Positions 1 to 8,065 of a stretch of 15,361 bases of DNA are shown piece after piece. A program made the translations under genes and the position numbers. The notes under the pieces were generated by a model. It was not told where the DNA came from. It was given only the letters and a program-made list of their open reading frames with translations, and did no database searches. The DNA lies in the NCBI GenBank assembly GCA_946477805.1, contig CAMKZP010000027.1, forward strand, positions 1-15,361. The letters run 5' to 3'. Position 1 is the first letter of the stretch. Each line of letters starts with the position of its first letter. Source of the DNA: an uncultured Enterobacter sp. (GTDB lineage Bacteria > Pseudomonadota > Gammaproteobacteria > Enterobacterales > Enterobacteriaceae).

Positions 1-79
1 TTGCAGAGCTGGATGCCATCGCCGCCTGCGAGGCTGGTACCGCCGATGACGCAGGCGGCGATGGCATCCAGCTCTGCAA
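1..79. repeat. 30-bp perfect inverted repeat at contig end (probable fold-back artefact)
   Basis: Bases 1-30 are the exact reverse complement of bases 50-79, with a 19-base spacer at 31-49. On the minus strand, bases 79 to about 22 read as normal XylH (AELDAIAACVIGGTSLAGG). Beyond that the frame gives DGIQLC, where the XylH family continues with a glycine/valine-rich membrane segment. A natural 9-bp stem (bases 22-30 with 50-58) probably primed the fold-back, so bases 1 to about 21 are not genomic in this order. Basis: the repeat is seen directly; the artefact reading is inference. Confidence 0.85.
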
Positions 80-1040
80 TGTTCCCGGCGGACGGAGAAC
101 CGGCACCCAGGCGCGAGCTGAGGATCAGGCCCGCGATCGCTACCATCAGGCCGTTGATGGCAAAAACGGCAAGCTTGGTGTGCTCCACGTTAATGCCCGA
201 CAGACGCGCCGCCTCAAGGTTGCCGCCGATGGCATAAATGCGGCGACCAAACGCGGTGCGCGTGGCCATAAACATGCCGCCCAGCAGGAGGAGTGCCAGC
301 AGCAGAACCGGCGTAGGGACGCCGCGATAGTCGTTCAGCAGCCATATTGCACCGAGAACAATCACGGCGGTCAGCGCCTGGCGGCCCACCACGGATGGTG
401 AGGCCGGCGACGCCAGACCGAGCGCCTGACGGCGCATACGTCCACGCCACTGCCAGGCCACAAATGCCATCAGGCCCACCACGCCGATCGTAAAGCCCAC
501 GCCGTCGGAGAGGTAGCTCTGCCCAATCTGCGACATTGACGCGCTGGTGGGGGAGACGGTGGTGCCGTTGGTAATGCCAATCAAAATACCGCGAAAAGCC
601 AGCATTCCTGCGAGGGTGACGATAAACGACGGGACTTTACGGTAGGCTACCCACCAGCCGTTCCAGGCCCCGAGCACCAGGCCCAGCGCCAGCGTGACGG
701 CAATGGTCAGCGGCAGCGGCCAGCCGAGCCAGACGTCAAAAATCGCCGCCACGCCGCCGAGCAGGCCCATCATCGAACCCACCGACAGATCGATTTCCGC
801 TGAGATAATCACAAAAACCATCCCGACGGCCAGTATCCCGGTGATGGCAGTCTGGCGAAGCAGGTTAGAGACGTTACGTGCGCTTAAATACGAGCCGTCG
901 GTCATCCAGGTAAAGAACAGCATGATGGCGATAATGGCCGCGATCATCACGAAAACCTGCAGGTTAAGCGCTTTTAGTCCCGCAAACGCGCCGGGCACCG
1001 GTACGGTGACGTTACTTTCAGACAGGTTGCTTTTCGACAT
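21..1040 (-). CDS. xylH: D-xylose ABC transporter permease XylH, 3' end missing
   Basis: XylH is the inner-membrane permease of the high-affinity D-xylose importer; it pairs with ATPase XylG and binding protein XylF. The minus-strand frame starts at the ATG at 1040-1038 (MSKSNLSESNVTV), with an AAGGAG ribosome site at 1049-1054. About 340 codons are readable, of roughly 393 in E. coli. Hydrophobic segments alternate with short loops, and the protein reads as a close E. coli XylH relative throughout (IDLSVGSMMGLLGG, GNLEAARLSGINV, SAGNIAELDAIAACVIGG). Its start lies 23 bases inside the end of xylG, which implies translational coupling. The last 50 or so residues are lost: the contig ends, and bases 1-21 are a fold-back copy that breaks the frame. 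It is a contig-edge partial gene, not a biological truncation. Confidence 0.93.
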
Positions 1041-2559
1041 GGCGTTCGCTCCTTAAAGCGGCTTCCATCACCTGCTCCTGCGTCAGGTTCTGGTTGATCA
1101 GGTTGGCTTTCAGTTTCCCTTCGTGCATGACCAGCACGCGGTCGCTCAGCCCAAGCACTTCGGGTAATTCAGACGAAATGACAATGACGGCAATCCCTTG
1201 CTGTACAAGCTGATTAATCAGTTTGTAGATTTCATACTTTGCGCCGATGTCGATCCCGCGCGTCGGCTCATCAAGGATCAGAATGCGTGGGTTGAGAAGC
1301 AGGCAGCGCGCCAGAATGGCCTTCTGCTGGTTTCCACCGCTCAATCGGCCAATCGCCAGCTCCGGTGAAGAGGTTTTCACCTTGAGCCTGGCGATCGACT
1401 TCAGAATGCACTGCTGCTCTGCGGCATCGTCCAGGCTGGTCAGCGCGCCGCTGAACTGACTAAGCGCGGCGAGCGTGATGTTTTTCCCTACCGCCATCAC
1501 CGGCACGATGCCGTCTTTTTTGCGATCTTCTGGCACCATGGCGATGCCCTGCGCAATCGCCTGCTGGCAGCTCTCTATTTTCACCGGATGGCCGTCGATA
1601 AAAATGCTGCCTTCCCAGCGCCCCGGCCAGACGCCGAAAAGGCATTGTACGGCCTCGGTTCGCCCTGCGCCCACTAGCCCCGCAATGCCAAGAATTTCGC
1701 CACGGTGAAGCGAGAAGGAGACGTTGTTTACCCGCTTGATGTGGCGATTAACGGGGTGCCAGGCGGTAAGGTTCTCTACGCGTAAGATCTCCTCCCCGAC
1801 GTTGTGAGGTTCGTTCGGATAAAGTGCGGTGAGTTCGCGGCCCACCATCATGGTGATGATGTCATCTTCGCTCATGCCCGCGGCTTCGCGTGTGCCGATG
1901 TGCTGCCCGTCGCGGATCACGCAAATGGTGTCCGAAATGGCTTTGACCTCGTTCAGCTTGTGCGAAATATAAATACAGGCGATGCCGTGGTTTTGCAGGT
2001 CCCGGATGATGTTGAGCAGGACAGCGGTTTCCTGCTCGGTGAGCGAGGCCGTGGGCTCATCGAGGATCAGCAGCCTCACCTGTTTGTTCAGCGCTTTGGC
2101 GATCTCTACCAGCTGCTGCTGCCCCAAACCCAGGTCGCCCACACGCGTATCGGGTGAAATGCCGAGGCTAACCTGCGCCAGCAGTTTTTCGCAGCGCAGC
2201 GTCATGGTGTCGTAATCCAGCACGCCGTGGCGCGAAATTTCGGCACCGAGGAAGATGTTTTCCAGCACGGTAAGATGCTTCACCAGCGCCAGCTCCTGGT
2301 GAATGATGGCAATGCCTTTGCGCTCGGTATCGCGAATATGCGTGGCCTGAATCACCTCTCCGGCAAAGATAATTTCACCCTCATAGCTGCCGTGCGGATA
2401 GATCCCGCACAACACTTTCATCAGCGTCGATTTACCCGAACCGTTTTCGCCGCACAGCGACACCACTTCGCCAGGATTCAGCCGCAGGCTGACGTTATCG
2501 ACCGCTTTCACCGTGCCGAAGGCTTTCGTGATGCTTTTCATTTCCAGTAAATAAGGCAT
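1018..2559 (-). CDS. xylG: D-xylose ABC transporter ATP-binding protein XylG
   Basis: XylG is the double-cassette ATPase that powers xylose import through XylH. The protein has 513 residues, the same as E. coli XylG. Cassette 1 has Walker A at 37-45 (GENGSGKST), a degenerate signature LGQQQ at 145-149 and Walker B LLILDEP at 163-169. Cassette 2 has a degenerate Walker A at 294-301 (GLVGAGRT), signature LSGGNQQ at 406-412 and Walker B ILILDEP at 426-432. One canonical and one altered site is typical of sugar importers of the RbsA/MglA/XylG type. I chose the ATG at 2559 (MPYLLEMKSITKAFG) over an in-frame start at 2595, because it matches the family start and has GGAG at 2565-2568. The gene lies 72 bases after xylF and overlaps xylH by 23 bases. 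Confidence 0.97.
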   Translation of the reverse strand: MPYLLEMKSITKAFGTVKAVDNVSLRLNPGEVVSLCGENGSGKSTLMKVLCGIYPHGSYEGEIIFAGEVIQATHIRDTERKGIAIIHQELALVKHLTVLENIFLGAEISRHGVLDYDTMTLRCEKLLAQVSLGISPDTRVGDLGLGQQQLVEIAKALNKQVRLLILDEPTASLTEQETAVLLNIIRDLQNHGIACIYISHKLNEVKAISDTICVIRDGQHIGTREAAGMSEDDIITMMVGRELTALYPNEPHNVGEEILRVENLTAWHPVNRHIKRVNNVSFSLHRGEILGIAGLVGAGRTEAVQCLFGVWPGRWEGSIFIDGHPVKIESCQQAIAQGIAMVPEDRKKDGIVPVMAVGKNITLAALSQFSGALTSLDDAAEQQCILKSIARLKVKTSSPELAIGRLSGGNQQKAILARCLLLNPRILILDEPTRGIDIGAKYEIYKLINQLVQQGIAVIVISSELPEVLGLSDRVLVMHEGKLKANLINQNLTQEQVMEAALRSERHVEKQPV

Positions 2560-2601
2560 AACTGCTCCACATGACCCGAGGGAAGAACAGGACAAGGCAT
2601 T

Positions 2602-2625
2602 GCGCCCCCGCAGAGCAGGGGCCGC
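2602..2625 (-). promoter_or_regulatory. Intercistronic hairpin between xylF and xylG
   Basis: GCG at 2602-2604 pairs with CGC at 2623-2625, and CCCC at 2605-2608 pairs with GGGG at 2618-2621. There is one bulged C at 2622 and a 9-base loop. No T-run follows on the minus strand, so it is not an intrinsic terminator. A GC-rich stem just after a binding-protein gene commonly protects that message from 3' decay and raises its level over the membrane components. The structure is seen; the role is inferred. Confidence 0.45.
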
Positions 2626-2631
2626 GCGGGA

Positions 2632-3624
2632 TTACAGTTCACTCTTTTTGTGGAAGCCGTCCTTGACCACGGTGGCGTCAATGTTCTCTTTGTTGACTTC
2701 AATAGGGGTAAGCAGGCGGGCGGGCACCTCTTTGAGCCCGTTGTTCAGCGAGGCATCGGCTTTCGGCTGCTGACCATTACCCAGCTCAACGGCAATTTCC
2801 GCGGCGGTATTGGCCAGCTCGGTGATGGGCTTATACACCGTCATGGTCTGCGTTCCGGCGATAATGCGCTTCACGCCGGCGAGGTCGGCATCCTGACCGG
2901 AGATCGCGACTTTCCCGGCAAGACCCTGTGCGCTAAGGGCCTGAATAGCACCGCCTGCGGTAGCATCGTTAGAGGCCACAACCGCGTCAATTTTGTTGTT
3001 GTTAGCCGTTAACGCGTTCTCCATAATTTTCAGCGCATTTTCCGGCAGCCAGCCGTCGGCCCACTGATCGCCGACCACTTTAATTTTACCGTCATCAATA
3101 TAGGGCTTGAGGACTTTCATTTGCCCTTCGCGGAACAGTTTGGCGTTGTTATCCACCGGCGATCCGCCCATCAGGAAATAATTTCCCTGAGGCACTTTAT
3201 CGATCAGGCTTTTGGCCTGTAGTTCACCCACTTTTTCATTGTCAAAAGAAATATAATAATCAATGTCCGCATTATTAATCATGCGGTCATAGGCCAGGAC
3301 TTTTATGCCTTCTTGTTTAGCCTCTTTCACCACGTTACTTAATACCTGGCCGTTGTACGGGATAATGACCAGCACATCGACGCCGCGGTTGATCATATTC
3401 TCGATTTGCGACATTTGTGTTTCTTCGTTGCCGTTAGCCGACTGTACGAACACCTCTGCGCCAAGTGATTCCGCTTTTTTTACAAAAATATCGCGATCTT
3501 TTTGCCAGCGCTCCAGGCGCAGATCGTCAATCGCCATACCGATTTTGACCTCTTTGGCGTGCCCGGCGAAGCTGGCTAACAGGAGAGTAGTGCAGAGAGT
3601 AAGGGACAGGTTCTTTATCTTCAT
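2632..3624 (-). CDS. xylF: D-xylose-binding periplasmic protein XylF
   Basis: XylF is the periplasmic receptor that captures D-xylose and delivers it to XylGH. It has 330 residues, the E. coli length. The Sec signal peptide has a lysine-rich start (MKIKN), a hydrophobic core at about 6-19 and a probable cleavage after A23 (GHA/KEVKIG). The mature protein is a two-lobed type I periplasmic binding protein of the ribose/galactose-binding group, with family stretches such as DDLRLERWQKDRD, GNEETQMSQIENMI, ASNDATAGGAIQAL and SGQDAD. The ATG at 3624 is preferred over an in-frame upstream start at 3675, because it begins the signal peptide exactly and matches E. coli; a modest AAGG lies 10 bases upstream. 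It is the first gene of the minus-strand xylFGH operon, driven from the divergent region shared with xylA. Confidence 0.97.
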   Translation of the reverse strand: MKIKNLSLTLCTTLLLASFAGHAKEVKIGMAIDDLRLERWQKDRDIFVKKAESLGAEVFVQSANGNEETQMSQIENMINRGVDVLVIIPYNGQVLSNVVKEAKQEGIKVLAYDRMINNADIDYYISFDNEKVGELQAKSLIDKVPQGNYFLMGGSPVDNNAKLFREGQMKVLKPYIDDGKIKVVGDQWADGWLPENALKIMENALTANNNKIDAVVASNDATAGGAIQALSAQGLAGKVAISGQDADLAGVKRIIAGTQTMTVYKPITELANTAAEIAVELGNGQQPKADASLNNGLKEVPARLLTPIEVNKENIDATVVKDGFHKKSEL

Positions 3625-3772
3625 AATTATCAGGCCTTTTTGTAGGGGTATGTGTCGCTGAGATAAAAGAAGCATTCACTACTGAGACGCAGCAAATTTT
3701 TAACGTGGAATGGCTGGCTGGCAATTACAGATTTTTATCTTCTCATTACGATATTTGGTTTATTTCCGAATT

Positions 3773-3788
3773 TATGACCGCGATCGGA
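3773..3788. promoter_or_regulatory. Candidate CRP-cAMP site in the xyl control region
   Basis: TATGA at 3773-3777, six bases, then TCGGA at 3784-3788 resembles the CRP consensus TGTGA-N6-TCACA in 4/5 and 3/5 positions. It lies roughly midway between the xylF and xylA starts, suited to catabolite control of both operons. The right half is poor. A second half-site, TGTGA at 3903-3907, lies nearer xylA but lacks a good partner. Confidence 0.3.
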
Positions 3789-3985
3789 TTTTAAAATGCG
3801 TAACTTATTAATTACATTTGATTCTGGAATATACGCCGAAAAATAGTTTGCAGGCGCATTATTTTGCGAGCCAGCGCACAGTTGTGCATTCTCTCAATAG
3901 CAGTGTGAAATAACGTAATTGAGCAAGCCGAAATGTGTATTCACTATTACTCCAGAAGCAATACCACGCCGCATACCCTGATTAT

Positions 3986-3989
3986 GGAG
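3986..3989 (+). promoter_or_regulatory. xylA ribosome binding site fixing the start
   Basis: GGAG lies six bases before the ATG at 3996. The longer in-frame start at 3933 has no comparable site, and its extra residues are absent from E. coli XylA. Confidence 0.75.
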
Positions 3990-3995
3990 CTCAAT

Positions 3996-5318
3996 ATGCA
4001 AGCTTATTTCGACCAACTCGATCGCGTTCGTTACGAAGGCCCAAAAACGGCTAATCCTTTAGCATTTCGTCACTACAACCCTGATGAGCTGGTGCTGGGT
4101 AAGCGTATGGAAGATCACCTGCGCTTTGCTGCCTGTTACTGGCACACCTTCTGCTGGAACGGCGCTGATATGTTCGGCGTTGGCGCATTTGACCGTCCGT
4201 GGCAGCAGCCGGGCGAGGCCATTGAGCTGGCAAAACGTAAGGCGGATGTTGCCTTTGAGTTCTTCCACAAGCTGAACGTGCCGTACTACTGCTTCCACGA
4301 CGTTGACGTGTCGCCGGAAGGGGCTTCGCTGAAAGAGTATCTGAATAATTTCGCCCAGATGGTCGACGTGCTGGCTGCAAAACAGCAGCAAAGCGGCGTG
4401 AAGCTGCTGTGGGGCACGGCAAACTGTTTCACCAACCCACGCTACGGCGCGGGCGCGGCAACCAACCCGGACCCGGAAGTGTTCAGCTGGGCGGCAACCC
4501 AGGTGGTGACCGCAATGAACGCCACGCATCAGCTGGGCGGTGAGAACTATGTTCTTTGGGGCGGTCGTGAAGGCTATGAAACCCTGCTGAATACCGACCT
4601 GCGTCAGGAGCGTGAACAGATTGGCCGCTTTATGCAGATGGTGGTCGACCATAAGCATAAAATCGGTTTCCGCGGTACGCTGCTGATTGAGCCTAAACCG
4701 CAGGAGCCAACGAAGCACCAGTATGATTATGACGTTGCAACTGTATACGGCTTCCTCAAACAGTTCGGTCTGGAAAAAGAGATCAAAGTGAACATTGAGG
4801 CTAACCACGCGACGCTGGCAGGCCACTCATTCCATCACGAAATTGCGTCGGCCATTGCGCTGGGCATCTTCGGCTCTGTGGATGCTAACCGTGGCGACCC
4901 GCAGCTGGGCTGGGATACCGATCAGTTCCCGAACAGCGTGGAAGAAAATGCGCTGGTGATGTACGAAATCATCAAAGCGGGTGGCTTTACGACCGGCGGC
5001 CTGAACTTCGACGCCAAGGTGCGCCGTCAAAGCACCGATAAATACGACCTGTTCTACGGCCACATCGGGGCGATGGATACCATGGCGCTGGCGCTGAAAG
5101 TGGCTGCGCGAATGATTGAAGACGGCGAGCTGGATAAACGCGTTGCGAAGCGTTACAGCGGCTGGAACAGTGAGCTGGGGCAGCAAATTTTGAAAGGGCA
5201 GTTATCGCTTGCGGAAATCGCGAAGTACGCTGAACAGCATCATCTGGCGCCGCAGCACCAGAGCGGACATCAGGAGCTGCTGGAAAACCTGGTCAATCAC
5301 TACCTGTTCGATAAATAA
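3996..5318 (+). CDS. xylA: D-xylose isomerase XylA
   Basis: XylA converts D-xylose to D-xylulose in the cytoplasm, the first catabolic step after uptake. The 440-residue TIM-barrel protein matches E. coli in length. Expected active-site residues are all present: the catalytic pair H101 and D104 (in FHDVD), and the two divalent-metal sites E232, E268, H271, D296, D307, D309 and D339. It shows the family stretches NFWGGREGYE-like (VLWGGREGYETLLNTD), IEPKPQEPTKHQYDYD and VDANRGDPQLGWDTDQFP. The ATG at 3996 (MQAYFDQLDR) follows GGAG and matches the family start. The gene is divergent from xylF and 60 bases ahead of xylB, with a REP palindrome between them. It is presumably induced by xylose through XylR. 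Confidence 0.98.
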   Translation: MQAYFDQLDRVRYEGPKTANPLAFRHYNPDELVLGKRMEDHLRFAACYWHTFCWNGADMFGVGAFDRPWQQPGEAIELAKRKADVAFEFFHKLNVPYYCFHDVDVSPEGASLKEYLNNFAQMVDVLAAKQQQSGVKLLWGTANCFTNPRYGAGAATNPDPEVFSWAATQVVTAMNATHQLGGENYVLWGGREGYETLLNTDLRQEREQIGRFMQMVVDHKHKIGFRGTLLIEPKPQEPTKHQYDYDVATVYGFLKQFGLEKEIKVNIEANHATLAGHSFHHEIASAIALGIFGSVDANRGDPQLGWDTDQFPNSVEENALVMYEIIKAGGFTTGGLNFDAKVRRQSTDKYDLFYGHIGAMDTMALALKVAARMIEDGELDKRVAKRYSGWNSELGQQILKGQLSLAEIAKYAEQHHLAPQHQSGHQELLENLVNHYLFDK

Positions 5319-5327
5319 CGGCATTCA

Positions 5328-5354
5328 GGCCCGGTAAGCGCAGCGCCACCGGGC
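5328..5354 (+). repeat. REP palindrome between xylA and xylB
   Basis: GCCCGGT at 5329-5335 pairs perfectly with ACCGGGC at 5348-5354 around the core AAGCGCAGCGCC, which is the enterobacterial REP core. No T-run follows, so it probably acts as a message-stabilising element that lets xylA be expressed above xylB rather than as a terminator. The role is inferred. Confidence 0.85.
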
Positions 5355-5378
5355 ATTTTCAGTTAAGGAACCCACTCT

Positions 5379-6833
5379 ATGTATATCGGGATCGATCTTG
5401 GCACATCGGGCGTGAAAGCCATCCTGTTAAGCGAGCAGGGCGACGTGTTAGCCACGCAGACGGAAAAGCTGCAGGTCTCGCGTCCGCATCCGCTATGGTC
5501 GGAGCAGGACCCGGAGCAGTGGTGGCAGGCGACGGATCGTGCTGTTAAAGCCTTAGGCGAAAAGCACAGCCTGCGGGAAGTGAAAGCCCTGGGCATCGCC
5601 GGGCAAATGCACGGTGCCACGCTGCTGGACAGCCAGCACCGCGTGCTCAGGCCCGCGATTCTCTGGAACGACGGCCGCTGTGCGCAAGAGTGCGCGATCC
5701 TTGAGGAGCGTGTACCCGCATCCCGCCAGATCGCCGGCAACCTGATGATGCCGGGCTTCACCGCACCAAAACTTCTGTGGGTACAGCGTCATGAGCCGGA
5801 GATTTTCTCTCAGGTAGCGAAAGTCCTGCTGCCAAAAGATTATCTGCGCTTTCGCATGACGGGCGACTTCGCCAGCGACATGTCCGATGCCGCTGGTACG
5901 ATGTGGCTCGACGTGGCGAAACGTGACTGGAGTGAGGCGATGCTGGATGCCTGCCACCTTACCCGGGAACATATGCCTGCGCTTTTCGAGGGTAGCGAGA
6001 TGACGGGGGCGTTGCAGCCGTCCATTGCCGAGCGCTGGAACATGCCTGCCGTGCCGGTCGTTGCCGGGGGCGGAGATAACGCGGCTGGCGCCGTTGGTGT
6101 GGGCATGATCGAAGCAGGGCAGGCCATGCTCTCGCTCGGGACATCCGGCGTCTATTTTGCCGTCAGCGACGGCTATCGCAGCAACCCTGAAAGCGCGGTG
6201 CACAGCTTCTGTCACGCCCTGCCGGGGAAATGGCATTTGATGTCGGTGATGCTGAGTGCGGCCTCCTGCCTTGACTGGGCAGCAAAACTGACCGGCATGG
6301 CGGATGTTCCAGCGTTTATCGAAGCCGCGGAACAGGCAGACGACAGTGCCGGTGCGGTCTGGTTCTTACCTTATCTTTCCGGTGAGCGCACGCCGCACAA
6401 CAATCCGGAAGCGAAAGGGGTGTTCTTTGGGTTGACCCATCAACATGGCCCGGCTGAACTGGCGCGTGCGGTGCTGGAGGGCGTGGGGTATGCGCTGGCA
6501 GAGGGTATGGACGTGGTACATGACTGCGGCCTGAAGCCTGCGAGCATTACGCTGATTGGCGGTGGCGCGCGCAGCAGCTACTGGCGGCAGATGCTTGCTG
6601 ACATCAGCGGGCTACAGTTGGACTATCGCACCGGAGGGGATGTCGGCCCAGCGCTCGGCGCGGCAAGGCTGGCGCAGATAGCGGTGCATCCTGAGATACC
6701 GCTGCACCAGCTTTTGCCACAGCTGCCGCTGGAGCAGCAGCATCTTCCTGATGCGAAAAAACACGCGCGGTATGCAGAACGGCGTGATGTTTTCCGTAAA
6801 ATTTACCAGCAGCTTGTGCCGCTTATGTCCTGA
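5379..6833 (+). CDS. xylB: Xylulokinase XylB
   Basis: XylB phosphorylates D-xylulose with ATP to D-xylulose 5-phosphate, feeding the pentose phosphate pathway. The 484-residue protein equals E. coli XylB in length and belongs to the FGGY sugar-kinase family (actin-like ATPase fold). The N-terminal phosphate loop MYIGIDLGTSGVK includes D6. The substrate-contact segment GQMHG lies at 75-79, and the general-base aspartate is D233 in GGGDNAAGAVG. The C-terminal FGGY lobe contains the glycine-rich ATP-site segment LIGGGARS and the TGGDVGPALGAA stretch. The start at 5379 is preceded by AAGGA at 5365-5369. It follows xylA in the same orientation and probably the same transcript, and ends 6 bases before another REP. 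I see no damaged motif. Confidence 0.98.
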   Translation: MYIGIDLGTSGVKAILLSEQGDVLATQTEKLQVSRPHPLWSEQDPEQWWQATDRAVKALGEKHSLREVKALGIAGQMHGATLLDSQHRVLRPAILWNDGRCAQECAILEERVPASRQIAGNLMMPGFTAPKLLWVQRHEPEIFSQVAKVLLPKDYLRFRMTGDFASDMSDAAGTMWLDVAKRDWSEAMLDACHLTREHMPALFEGSEMTGALQPSIAERWNMPAVPVVAGGGDNAAGAVGVGMIEAGQAMLSLGTSGVYFAVSDGYRSNPESAVHSFCHALPGKWHLMSVMLSAASCLDWAAKLTGMADVPAFIEAAEQADDSAGAVWFLPYLSGERTPHNNPEAKGVFFGLTHQHGPAELARAVLEGVGYALAEGMDVVHDCGLKPASITLIGGGARSSYWRQMLADISGLQLDYRTGGDVGPALGAARLAQIAVHPEIPLHQLLPQLPLEQQHLPDAKKHARYAERRDVFRKIYQQLVPLMS

Positions 6834-6839
6834 AATCTC

Positions 6840-6868
6840 GCCGGGTGGCGCTGCGCTCACCCGGCTAC
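6840..6868 (-). repeat. REP palindrome between convergent xylB and wecH
   Basis: GCCGGGTG at 6840-6847 pairs perfectly with CACCCGGC at 6858-6865, followed by TAC. The minus strand carries the same core (AGCGCAGCGCCACC) as the REP after xylA, so it is in opposite orientation. It sits in the 53-base gap between the convergent stop codons of xylB and wecH and may serve as a shared 3' end structure. I see no separate intrinsic terminator in this gap. Confidence 0.85.
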
Positions 6869-6886
6869 AGCTTCCCGTACATTGTG

Positions 6887-7882
6887 CTAGCTCACAAACC
6901 TGCGCGTATCGATTTTTTGCAACAACATCGACAGCAGCAGGCTGACAGCCAGCGTCGCGGTAAATATCCAGACAATATCCAGCAGCGGCCAGCTTTTTAG
7001 CTCAACGCCTCGGGTGCGAAGGGCGTGGATCACCAGCGCGTGAAAACCGTAAATCCCCAGCGAGTGGCGGGAGATAAAACCCAGCACCGGAAGCGGGCGA
7101 TTGTTCAGGGTATTTTTGACCAGCGTCAGAAGGGCAACCGCGCAGATAAAGACCATCGGGCCGCAGTACAGATACCAGGTGTCGGCAAAGTTGCCGCGCC
7201 ACTGCAGCTCGTGCAGCGTTCCGCGTGAAATAATAAACACCCCAACCATAAACGCTGCTGCGCAAAGCCAGTTCATTCCACGCTTTTGCGTCGTCATCAT
7301 GCCGATGGCGCGCCCCAGCAAGCCGTACAGCACGTAGTAGAACGTATCGCCGTTGATATAAAGATTAACGGGCAGCCACTCAAAGCCATCAATTTTCTGC
7401 GAGACGGTATTCGGGTTTGCCACAATCCCAATTACCACCATCAGCGCCAGCAGCATTTTACCGCTGACATTTTTTACCTGAATTAACGGTGACAGCAGAT
7501 AAATAACGATTATCGCGAAGAAAAACCACAGATGGTAAAAAACGGGTTTTTGCAGCAGATTTTTGAGAGATAACCCGGCGTTAATGGAGGTAAACAGCGA
7601 GATATAGAGCAGCGCAATAGCGCTGTAAAACAGCAGGCATGACGCAATGCGGATGAAATGCCTGGGCTGTGCGCTACGTTCGCCAAAAAAGAGAAAGCCG
7701 GAGATCATAAAGAACAGCGGGACGCTCACCCGGGAAGCGGAGTTAAGAATATTGGCAATATCCCAGTTAACGTGGCTTATACTCTGTGCGTTGGTGACGT
7801 ACCAGGTGGTCGTGTGGATCATCACCACCATCAGACAGGCTATTCCCCGCAGGTTATCTATCCAGCTAATTTTTGACGACAT
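6887..7882 (-). CDS. wecH: O-acetyltransferase WecH
   Basis: WecH (formerly YiaH) is an inner-membrane acyltransferase-3 family enzyme. In E. coli it adds O-acetyl groups to N-acetylglucosamine residues of enterobacterial common antigen. The protein has 331 residues, the E. coli length, and is strongly hydrophobic with about ten predicted membrane segments. The family N-terminus WIDNLRGIACLMVVMIHTTTWYV holds the conserved arginine and histidine of the acyltransferase-3 fold. Other matching stretches are SRVSVPLFFMISGFLFFGER and NADTWYLYCGP-like (NFADTWYLYCGPMVFICA), and ISRHSLGIYGFHALVIHALRTRG. The ATG at 7882 has AGAGGA just upstream. It converges on xylB. In E. coli K-12, yiaA and yiaB lie between wecH and xylB; here they are absent. 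Confidence 0.95.
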   Translation of the reverse strand: MSSKISWIDNLRGIACLMVVMIHTTTWYVTNAQSISHVNWDIANILNSASRVSVPLFFMISGFLFFGERSAQPRHFIRIASCLLFYSAIALLYISLFTSINAGLSLKNLLQKPVFYHLWFFFAIIVIYLLSPLIQVKNVSGKMLLALMVVIGIVANPNTVSQKIDGFEWLPVNLYINGDTFYYVLYGLLGRAIGMMTTQKRGMNWLCAAAFMVGVFIISRGTLHELQWRGNFADTWYLYCGPMVFICAVALLTLVKNTLNNRPLPVLGFISRHSLGIYGFHALVIHALRTRGVELKSWPLLDIVWIFTATLAVSLLLSMLLQKIDTRRFVS

Positions 7883-8065
7883 CGGTTCCTCTTGTTTTGC
7901 ATAAAAAGAGTGTGACTCCCACTTTCAAAAAGTCTTCCCCTGGAAAAGTCTGAGTTTTATACGGCAGGCTTGTCGAAAAGCCGCGAGATTCGCAGAATTG
8001 CCAACCGTAAACTATAAAAACGTTGATACTAAAAATAACAGCCACTGACCAGGCCGGTAATAAAA
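7883..8065. other. Divergent intergenic region between wecH and ysaB
   Basis: This AT-rich 183-base gap must hold promoters for both flanking genes, but I find no hexamer pair with good spacing. It contains a direct repeat of AAAAGTCT (7928-7935 and 7944-7951, 16-base period) and, on the minus strand, a TATAAA near 7955-7960 that could be a wecH -10. Neither is strong. Confidence 0.4.

Larger units (their letters stand above)
3625..3995. promoter_or_regulatory. Divergent xylF / xylA control region
   Basis: This 371-base AT-rich gap separates the two divergent xylose operons and carries no plausible gene. In E. coli the matching region is controlled by XylR (activated by D-xylose) and CRP. 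Two blocks resemble the E. coli sequence from memory. One is next to xylF at about 3721-3745 (caattacagatttttatctt). The other is next to xylA at about 3861-3923, including gcgagccagcgcaca and ctcaatagcagtgtgaaata. These are where XylR sites and the two promoters would be expected. For xylA, TAACGTAAT at 3911-3919 is a possible -10 area with no good -35, as expected for an activated promoter. xylR itself is outside the window. Operator positions are inference. Confidence 0.7.

Noticed and set aside
1..30. The terminal inverted repeat as an insertion-sequence end or regulatory hairpin
   Set aside because: It sits inside the coding frame of xylH, duplicates that gene's own sequence exactly, and coincides with the contig end.
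3933..3995. Longer N-terminus for XylA
   Set aside because: The extra 21 residues are not part of the family, lie in the promoter region, and the ATG at 3996 has its own ribosome site.
4059..4826. Open minus-strand frame of 255 codons inside xylA
   Set aside because: It is antisense to xylA, whose catalytic residues are all conserved; the antisense product has no recognisable motif.
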